DNA from: Collybiopsis luxurians FD-317 M1
Lineage: Eukaryota; Basidiomycota; Agaricomycetes; Agaricales; Omphalotaceae
Direction: 5' to 3'
DNA: 64,000 nt
Assembly (NCBI GenBank): GCA_000827265.1
Contig: KN834821.1
Span: 62,001-126,000, forward strand
Every line of letters begins with the position of its first letter. Position 1 is the first letter of the stretch. Below are positions 55,852 to 64,000 of this stretch, in pieces. The notes under the pieces are model-generated. The model searched no databases. It was not told the DNA's origin and saw only the letters and a list, made by a program, of their open reading frames with translations. The translations under genes were made by a program, and so were the position numbers.

Positions 55852-57081
55852 TCTGACCATGCGCACTGGCCAAAGGCAAGAAGTAGCTTCCAAAAAGTGC
55901 CGCGGCACTCAGTAAAACATTCATTCGGATCATTCTTTGGTTCAGTTTCTCGAGGTAAAAAAAAAGCCAAGAAAGAAAAGTTTTTGTTCGGAATGAGAGT
56001 TGAAGTAAAGAGAAGGACAGTAAGTCAGTGATACGATGACTTGTAGAGGAACCTCAAGAAACACGAAAAGAATGGAGAAAAAGGAGAGGGTAGTCATTAA
56101 AGGAGTTGTATGCCCTTGGCTTTTTGCCTTTTTCGTAAAGCCAACTTGACATATTATGGCTCAGAAGTGGGAGACCATTGAGTAACTGGGCCGAATAACT
56201 TTCATAAACTTTCATAGTTCGTCTCAAAGAACATTGAGGACCATTTCTGGTAATACTTGGCCGCAAAACTTAGAATACAGCACCAGTGGATGCGTGGATG
56301 AGTACAAGTTGGTTTGAGACAGGGGCCAATCGCCCTGAAGGCCGCCGTTCCTGGGCGCTTATCCAATACCAAACATGGTAATTAATGAAGCCCACCAGGC
56401 CAATGCAAGGCTGATGTTCAATGTTGGTGACTTTGTGTGATCATTGAGATCGTAAGGCAGTCGTAGGTATGGCATGTAGTTCAGATGCTTCTAAGCATCA
56501 ACCTCCGGAAGCTTAATGTCGCGGTTGGCTGTCTGTAGCAATGTAAGTGCCTGAAACAGGAGGCTGGTGGGTTACAGACAGTGACTGACAAAGTTACTTG
56601 TCAATTTCAAAGTCCACTAACTTGGCCTTACAAAAGTAACTTAAGTTACTTTCCGCGGACAAAGTAACTTGTTTAACTTGCCAAAATATATTCCGCCAGA
56701 TGCCAATGTTGCTACTTTTTACACACTAGCCGCACTCTAAAAAATGAACACCTCGCAATATTTAAAGTAACAGTTTGCTCCATTAGTACCATAATTGTAA
56801 TAATTCATTGTGGGTGCTACTGTACATGGTCTAATAATTTATCTTTCAGGCCAATTATCCTTTGATCACTAGGAATGGCTTAAACTGGTACAAAATATTA
56901 TGGCACTTGCTGCTCGGCACTTGCAGGGACTGCTATATCATTTTCATTGGAAAGTATGATAGCATCAAATTTTGAATGTAATCAAGTGCTCCAAAAATGT
57001 TTTCAATAGGTTGGGATAGTTGTGGCCATGTATCATGCTATTATCGCTGAAATTGTAGATCTAAAATATTCATATTTCATT

Positions 57082-57120
57082 CAAGTTAGCGGAGTTTGAA
57101 ATTCAAACTCCGCTAACTTG
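57082..57120. repeat. 39-bp perfect palindrome (19-bp arms, 1-nt centre)
   Basis: CAAGTTAGCGGAGTTTGAA, one A, then its exact reverse complement. A looser version lies at about 60,329-60,358 in the second element of the same family. Confidence 0.95.
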
Positions 57121-57662
57121 TTAACTTGTCGACAACTAAACAGCGAGCGCTGGTTATCCGATCATGGCGCAGGTGCCAAAACTCAAAGCACATATGATGC
57201 TCAGTCCACATGGACCTTACTCCAGGCCGGATGAGATCATCACTATCAACACAGGCTTCAAATTTCTATCAAATTGTGACTGAAGAGCTAAGTAGATGAG
57301 AGAACATTCCACTTCTTAGTATATCACTCACCTGGAATGTGTACAAGCCCAACATTGCTTTCTTGTACCAGACATACTATATATACAATTGTATATTTTA
57401 TAATGTGCACTCATGCAGCTTATCTTATACCAGATATTTATAATGGTATAATCTCCTCCACTCATTTTGATAACTTCTTTTGCAAGTGATGAATAATGTA
57501 TTAAGCTCACAAGTGTCATAGTTCTGGGTCAAGAAGTTTGTCCAAAGCCACAGAGTGTGAGGGGAGCTTTTTTCAGACAGTTCTCATTCTCAATGAGCAG
57601 ATGGATCACTAACTCGTAGTAAAGTTGAAGCTTTGTGAAAGCCAATTAACAACAAGACATTC

Positions 57663-58600
57663 NNNNNNNNNNNNNNNNNNNNNNNNNNNNNNNNNNNNNN
57701 NNNNNNNNNNNNNNNNNNNNNNNNNNNNNNNNNNNNNNNNNNNNNNNNNNNNNNNNNNNNNNNNNNNNNNNNNNNNNNNNNNNNNNNNNNNNNNNNNNNN
57801 NNNNNNNNNNNNNNNNNNNNNNNNNNNNNNNNNNNNNNNNNNNNNNNNNNNNNNNNNNNNNNNNNNNNNNNNNNNNNNNNNNNNNNNNNNNNNNNNNNNN
57901 NNNNNNNNNNNNNNNNNNNNNNNNNNNNNNNNNNNNNNNNNNNNNNNNNNNNNNNNNNNNNNNNNNNNNNNNNNNNNNNNNNNNNNNNNNNNNNNNNNNN
58001 NNNNNNNNNNNNNNNNNNNNNNNNNNNNNNNNNNNNNNNNNNNNNNNNNNNNNNNNNNNNNNNNNNNNNNNNNNNNNNNNNNNNNNNNNNNNNNNNNNNN
58101 NNNNNNNNNNNNNNNNNNNNNNNNNNNNNNNNNNNNNNNNNNNNNNNNNNNNNNNNNNNNNNNNNNNNNNNNNNNNNNNNNNNNNNNNNNNNNNNNNNNN
58201 NNNNNNNNNNNNNNNNNNNNNNNNNNNNNNNNNNNNNNNNNNNNNNNNNNNNNNNNNNNNNNNNNNNNNNNNNNNNNNNNNNNNNNNNNNNNNNNNNNNN
58301 NNNNNNNNNNNNNNNNNNNNNNNNNNNNNNNNNNNNNNNNNNNNNNNNNNNNNNNNNNNNNNNNNNNNNNNNNNNNNNNNNNNNNNNNNNNNNNNNNNNN
58401 NNNNNNNNNNNNNNNNNNNNNNNNNNNNNNNNNNNNNNNNNNNNNNNNNNNNNNNNNNNNNNNNNNNNNNNNNNNNNNNNNNNNNNNNNNNNNNNNNNNN
58501 NNNNNNNNNNNNNNNNNNNNNNNNNNNNNNNNNNNNNNNNNNNNNNNNNNNNNNNNNNNNNNNNNNNNNNNNNNNNNNNNNNNNNNNNNNNNNNNNNNNN
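57663..58600. other. assembly gap (938 N)
   Basis: N run inside the TIR element. Confidence 0.99.
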
Positions 58601-59256
58601 AACAGCCTGTGAACTTTTCAATTTTGTATCTTCTCTTATGGCAAGATGACCAGACTTAACAATGGTATGTACCTATCTCCTTCATCTGATGGGGTATTCA
58701 CCGCTGGAACAGACATTTCCAGTTCACCCATTGGAGGTTGACACAGGTCATGGTAACTTGAACATTGGCTTCTGCATCAACAATATTGAGCTGGATGCCT
58801 TGGCAGATTGAGCAGTTTGCTTTGCTTCACATTACATGGAATTTAATTTCTTTACTTAAGGTCCTTCCAATAATGTAGGGTATATGTAGTGGCAGGAAGT
58901 AGCAGGATTTGCCACCTGCCGGGGCATTAAAGAAGCTTAAGATCTCGACATTTTGCTGAGTCTCACCAGGTCAAGTGCTGGAGGACAACTCAGACTCTGA
59001 CAGCCTGCCCTTGCTTATAGTAACTAATGGCAATGTAAAAACAGTGATATGTAGCTTTAAGCTTACATTGAACCTTTTACTTATCACTAAGAAGCAAATA
59101 ACAAGTTCTTAGTGAAGCTCAAGTTAGCGACATTTTGCCGAGCCTCGGCAAGTTACCGCTGTCAAGCGTGGGAAAAACAAGTTACTTGCATGTAACTTGC
59201 AAGTAACTTGAATGAATTGAAAAAGTAACTTGAAAAGTTACTTTGCTCACAGTCAC

Positions 59257-59591
59257 TGATGATGGGGATATGTAAAATTCCGTCACAGAAGAATGTTAGG
59301 ATGGGTATCTTACCTCGGGAAAGTATTGAGGTTGAGAAATAGAGGCAGACATTCACAGCTCTAGCCTCTCAATGAGCTTTTCGTGAAGTATCATGATCGC
59401 AAAAAATGAGAATGGATACCCAACAGGCGGTAATAGGCTAACAGCAACTTGATTGAAGGATATGTTTATGTCTATATTAGATGGGCTGGTGGTAAGATAT
59501 GAAAATTATTTTCACTTCATTTTTTCTCCTGCATGAGCACAGCAGTGGAAGAGTGGATCTCGCTTGCCCAGCAGCCTAGCCCGGTACAACC
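59257..59591. repeat. direct repeat of 35,629-35,950
   Basis: Begins with TGATGATGGGG and runs to CCCGGTACA, matching the sequence just inside the right duplication arm. Together with 60,507 onward it shows that the flank of the truncated glutaminase and the flank of the third glutaminase share an origin. Confidence 0.85.
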
Positions 59592-60506
59592 GTGAGCAAA
59601 GTAACTTGTTCTTTCCCACGCTTGACAGCGGTAACTTGCCGAGACTCGGCAAAATGTCGCTACACTAAGGACTTATTCTTTACTCGACATTAATGTATAA
59701 TGTTCCAGTAACTGAGTCCAGTCAGAACATTCAACATTCTCTGCTGTTAATCAACTCAAATCTTATCTATTTCGAGAAGTACAAGGGATACTCTGCCGCT
59801 GTACTATCACACTGCGTGGAGTCGAGGACTGGGCAACATGTGGGATCATGATTTAGCATCAGCGTGAAAATTAATTTGTCGCAGTTGATGGGTGTCCATG
59901 CTGGTCACCCATCGGTTCAGCCCTTTCCAGGTGAGTAAATGGACGGGGCATATGCAATGATGTATCTACTCCACATGCTCACTGAATGCAGTACTGTCGG
60001 TAGATGTAAGTGAATATCCAATGCAGACACTTAAAAAGTATTGGACTGCTGAGAGCAAAAGTAGGAATTACTTGGTCTCAGGGGTTGAGCAAATAGACCA
60101 CTCATTACCTAGTCGCTGCAACTGCGGGTCTAGGTACAGTACGGGTAAGGTCCAGCATAGCATCCCAAAATTTTTATTTGTAACTGGGGTGATGACAGTG
60201 TTGATTGAGCAGCGCATCTAACTCAGGTCCAGCAGGAATAACCGCATGAACTAGGCGTCGTGTGTGGCTTTGATTTATGCACCCAGTTGATCATCATGTT
60301 AACTTGACGACAAGTTAACAAGTTAGCGGGGTTCAAAAATTGAGACTCCGCTAACTTGATCAAATGTCGATTTGATATCGAAATTAATTTATATTTTCGG
60401 TTGACAATTTCGGTAGTAAAAACCTGTTGCACAGCTAGTCTGATGTGTAAGAAGTAATGAAAGTAGAACAAGTTAATCAAGTTAATCAAGTTACTTTGTC
60501 AGTCAC
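59592..60506. mobile_element. second, shorter TIR element of the same family (915 bp)
   Basis: Ends GTGAGCAAAGTAACTTG and, reverse complemented, GTGACTGACAAAGTAACTTG. Contains TTGCCGAGACTCGGCAA next to the left end and the AGTTAGCGGGG/ACTCCGCTAACT hairpin near the right end. It interrupts the direct repeat; about 80 bp present at 35,947-36,026 are missing here. No coding capacity. Confidence 0.78.
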
Positions 60507-60996
60507 CCACCCTAGTAACGGAGGCACCTTCATCGGCAGTAAGCAACGTGCTTGGCCGTGTGAGTAATCCTTTCATGGAAGAAGGTTTTCGCACACAGCT
60601 CGCAAGTATTTCTGAGTGGCTGTGCCGGCTATACCATATGCGACGTAGCCGTCCACAGACATAGCGTGAGCCCAGTGCAGCACTGCGAATATGCTCAAAC
60701 ATTACCCACTGGTGAGTGTGTATAATGCAAACTCATAGACAACACAGAAATTATAAATGAACTTCAAATATCGCAGTTCTGTCCCTACATAACTATCTTG
60801 ATAATTTTGTCAATTGTACAACCCAAACACTGTCCCAACCAATCGAACTTTAAAATACGGGTACCTTTCCCGTATTAAATACGGTGAATGGAGCTCCCAG
60901 GTAGAAGTTTTACCACTGCTGTGCACGCCCATCAGTATCAGCTCCACATCTCGAGTTTTAAGTTGATCATTGTCAGTGACAAAGCATTAGGTCTCA

Positions 60997-63900
60997 ATGT
61001 TCCTTTGGTTCTTTGTCCTTGCTTCCTCATTCTTCCCACTGTCCTTGAACCAATTTATCCAGTCTCCAGCAATTCCTCTGGCCGTACGATCGCCTTACAT
61101 TCAGGCTTACTTACCGCACATTTCTACATACACGCCTACTAATGCAGTTCAACAATGGCCCAATTTCTGGACCACTCACCATGTATGTTTCAATGTCCAT
61201 AATATCCGATCTTGTGCTTGATCAAACAGCTTTGGTGTTACTAGATTTTGGGATGGGGTGGGTTGCTGCGTGTCGATGGCCTATTTTACAGCTGGCTGGG
61301 TCAATATGGTGGACTTACGCTTGACAACAATGCTACCCTAAATGCTGCGACTTTGAATAGCTACCAGGTCACCCCCACCTGTTCTGTTTTGAGTTTAACA
61401 GCCGGGGCCATGGCCATAAACATCACTTTTCTCAGTCCCATTGAGGTAAATGAGTAACCCTGGATTGGTCATCTCTCCGGTTCTGATCTCTCAGTTTTTT
61501 TTTTTGCTGTTCTGTTTTCCTACAGCCTGATGACCTAGTTCTACAATCTTTTCCATTCACTTATATTTATTTTGAAGCCTCCTTGATGGACGGAAATTTT
61601 CATTCACTTCAAGTGTACCAAGACATTACTGGAGGTCAGTTTTGGTTTCAGTTTGGCTTGTCACCAACACATTATTCCTGTTGCCAGAGTGGATATCATC
61701 CAACATTACTGACTTCATGCAGTGGAATACCACCACAAGCAACACCATTCTATTCCATCAAGCATGGCGTTCTCCGCCTGAACCTATGACTGAGGCTGAG
61801 AATATGACGGAGGATGGAGTGGTATACCATGTTACAAATGCAGTGCGTTATTCTGCTCGCTTACAAGTTTACTTTAGCGAAAAGAATTCTAGGGAAATAA
61901 TGTTACTTATCAAACGGGGGCAGCAAATCCTCTACGAGAAGCCTTTCTTAGTAATGGCAAGTTAGATAATAGTCAGAATACCACATCTCGAGCGATCAAT
62001 GAGTGGGTACTTTTTGTCTGTGGCTTTTTCTCCTAGAATCTCAAACTTTAATCACGTGTCTTCTCTAGCCAGTTTCCTGTTCTCGCGTTCAGCACCGATC
62101 TAGGAAACATCACATCTACTTCATCCCCGGTAGTGTGGGGAATTGGCCTAGTTCGGAATCCAACCATTATCTACAGAAACCAAACCCGTCGACCGTACTT
62201 TTTCACGAGATATCCTGACGTTCAAAACGCGGTCAGTCCTCTTCTTGCAGCATACAGCTCCTTTCTTATTCTCTGTCTCTTAACGCAGATGTCAGATTTT
62301 ATAAGTAACGCTTCAGATGCCCGTCAGCGTGCACTCAAGCTGGATACGAAAATCATATCTGATTCCAGCAAGATATCACCCGACTATACTGGCTTAGTTT
62401 CCTTAGCATCGCGACAAGTTATGGCAGGGCTGGATATCACCATTGGATTAGATTCCAACGGACAAGTGAACACATCTGACATTCTCATTTTCATGAAAGA
62501 CATTGGCAATTCTCAGTAAGCTATTTTTGTGTGTATATCTAATGATCGATCATTCTGAACTTGTGTCAAGGCGAATAAATCCAGTCGAGGTGTTGTACGC
62601 CGCTTTGCCTGCAATCCTATATTTCAACTCATCCTGGGCTGGATATCTTCTCAAACCACTCCTACAATTCGAGTCATCTGCACTATACAACGTGAATTTT
62701 TCTGCAGGAGATTTAGGCAGCAACTTCCCAATTGCTATAGGAAATCGTGATCCACCCATTTTCGAGGGGATGGAAAGTACGGGAGATATGTTGATTATGA
62801 CATGGGCCCATGCGACGTTCAGTGGTGATGGGTCGCTGGTGTCTGCATATGTACGTCTTTCGCTTGTGTCCGGCCCAATCTTCCATGATGTCGTTTGGTC
62901 GTCTATTGATGTTTGCTTGATTATTTATGGTCTTTCTTTCCACAAGCAGTATCATACACTGAAAAAATGGACTGATTGGCTGATTTCGGAACACCCTTTA
63001 ACACCAAACGAATTGTAAGCTGACCACTACAAGTGTTTTTTCATTGACTCTGCATGTTAATCTCTACAGTACCACTGCAGATGGGTTAAACAGAGTTAAT
63101 ATGACCAACCTGGCTATCAAGGGAATCATAGCTATAAGATCGATGGCCGAAATTAGTCGAGTGGTAGGGGAGTCTGATGATTATAACAACTATTCTGTAC
63201 GTTTTCATTTCATATTTCTTTAGCATCGATTGGCCTTAAATCTGTGGCCCTTTTTCACGAAGAGTACCGCTTCCTCCTTGGCATTACAGTGGCAGAGTAT
63301 TGCCGGTTCTTCTGGCCATCTGACTTCAACATATAACGATTTGAGCTCTTGGGGTTTAATTTATAATCTTTACCCCGACAAGCTCCTTGGTTTCAATCTG
63401 GTGGATAGCAGTGTATGTTCTGAACCTTGGCTATTTAAACCTTTGAATAATTAACAACCAATTTTTTCCCCCTATAGATATATGATGATCAAACTTCATG
63501 GTACTCTAGTGAAGCTTCAAGTTCAACAGGTTGGGGTAGAATCCAGTCAACATTATCAATTTTACTCACAAATGGTTTGCATGCATAGCTCCACCATTTG
63601 GATTACCATTTGACAGCACTGAAGTTACGGCTATGTCACATTGGACACTTTTCACTGCTGCGACTGTAAGCGATACAAACACGAGGGATTCGCTCGTGTC
63701 AATGGTACACGCAGCTGCATCAAATCAGAAACATTTCGTTGTGTTTCCTACAAGATATAGCTCATCTGATGGGAGTCTTCAGGGAGGGGCAGCAAGGTAT
63801 CCAATGGTGCTTTCTTCAGCAATCTCATTGTATTATTAACTATTTTATTCCTGAAAGTCCTGCTCAAGGAGCAATGTTTGCCCTACTGGCTCTCAAGTGA

Positions 63901-64000
63901 GTATCCACTCATTTATTTGACAACTTTAGCAATGGGGTTAATCCCTTTTACAGTCTCCAAAACAAGACAGTTAGTGCCACTCAGATCAGCAGTGGCGGAG
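60997..64000 (+). CDS. gtaA: GtaA-like glutaminase, third copy, 3' end beyond the window
   Basis: Start at 60997 gives a signal peptide (MFLWFFVLASSFFPLSLNQF), SPAIPLAVRSPYIQAYLP and QWPNFWTTHH without the stops seen in the two truncated copies. Later exons read GLLRVDGLFYSWLGQYGG, MAINITFLSPIE, ITDFMQWNTTTSNTILF, FPVLAFSTDLGNITS, RQVMAGLDITIGLDSNG, FSAGDLGSNFPIAIGN, MLIMTWAHATF, SSWGLIYNLYP and PFGLPFDSTEVTAMSHW. All visible splice junctions are in phase and no stop is seen, so it is probably the functional relative of the pseudogenes at 18,662 and 36,542. From about 62,630 to the end it is nearly identical, introns included, to the full arm copies; before that it is clearly more diverged. 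The expected membrane anchor lies outside the window. Confidence 0.85.

Larger units (their letters stand above)
45582..55933 (-). pseudogene. AA9 LPMO gene, right-arm copy, split by a retrotransposon
   Basis: The start at 55933 encodes the signal peptide and mature HGQ; after 27 codons plus one base the LTR element begins. The rest resumes at 47,118 and runs to the TAA at 45582. Apart from the insertion all exons look open: the DSKNAVTAVRVMYQASG, HAMGTVATYIAPC and GLWGMAKFVQDGSQAMV blocks, the Ser-rich stretch and the basic tail CKRCKRS are kept. Intron 1 again begins with GCAAGT. The insertion falls two codons after the copper-binding His25, so no active enzyme can be made unless the element is spliced out precisely, for which I see no support. 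Confidence 0.93.
36289..56579. repeat. right arm of large inverted duplication
   Basis: Mirror image of 8,158-19,968: truncated glutaminase, spacer, full glutaminase, spacer, AA9 gene. It is 8.7 kb longer because an LTR retrotransposon sits in the AA9 gene. Its outer end at 56,579 is directly followed by a TIR-family element at 56,581. Confidence 0.93.
56581..59256. mobile_element. non-coding TIR element, large (2.7 kb, contains an N-gap)
   Basis: Left end GTGACTGACAAAGTTACTTG; the reverse complement of the right end reads GTGACTGTGAGCAAAGTAAC. Both ends are followed by many AAGTNACTT motifs, as expected for subterminal transposase sites. The right subterminal region has TTGCCGAGCCTCGGCAA, the interior a 39-bp palindrome. 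No ORF of note outside the gap. No target duplication is evident, because the two flanks come from different duplicated segments. Superfamily unknown; it could be a deletion derivative of an autonomous element. Confidence 0.7.

Overview
The window is nuclear DNA of a filamentous basidiomycete, most likely an agaricomycete. The evidence is genes with many 50-60 nt introns, several agaricomycete-type seven-transmembrane protein families, AA9 lytic polysaccharide monooxygenase (LPMO) genes, secreted glutaminase (GtaA-like) genes and a chromodomain Ty3/gypsy element. Three N-gaps are present (12,195-13,052; 43,720-44,116; 57,663-58,600).

Layout. 1-1,467 holds the 3' end of a plasma-membrane H+-ATPase gene. 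2,604-3,866 (+) and 5,051-6,696 (-) are two different agaricomycete-type multi-pass membrane protein genes. From 8,158 to 56,579 the window is one very large imperfect inverted duplication. The left arm is 8,158-19,968 and the right arm is 36,289-56,579. Each arm carries, in mirror order, an AA9 LPMO gene, a full glutaminase gene and a truncated glutaminase pseudogene. Between the arms lies a single-copy block with a CaMKK/Snf1-activating-type protein kinase (23,706-29,688), an intact 7TM gene (30,528-31,820) and a decayed paralogue of it (33,250-34,547). A second, inner inverted repeat of 623 bp (19,969-20,591 versus 30,772-31,394) abuts the left arm exactly. This suggests the duplication once included the 7TM gene and that about 4.9 kb was later lost on the left side.

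In the right arm an 8,733-bp Ty3/gypsy LTR retrotransposon (47,119-55,851) has inserted into exon 1 of the LPMO gene, with a perfect 5-bp target duplication. Its gag-pol is one continuous reading frame of about 2,670 codons broken only by ten TGA codons. Each is explained by CGA to TGA. The two 257-bp LTRs differ only by transitions, nearly all at CpG. The same CpG decay marks the truncated glutaminase pseudogenes, so cytosine-methylation-type decay (not ascomycete CpA-type RIP) appears to shape this locus.

Beyond the right arm lie two members of a TIR element family rich in AAGTNACTT motifs (56,581-59,256 and 59,592-60,506). A third, apparently intact glutaminase gene starts at 60,997 and runs off the end. 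Its 5' half resembles the truncated pseudogenes and its 3' half is nearly identical, introns included, to the full-length arm copies, which points to gene conversion. Functionally the block pairs extracellular nutrient acquisition (polysaccharide oxidation, glutamine hydrolysis) with membrane transport and signalling genes. No operon-like logic applies in this eukaryote.
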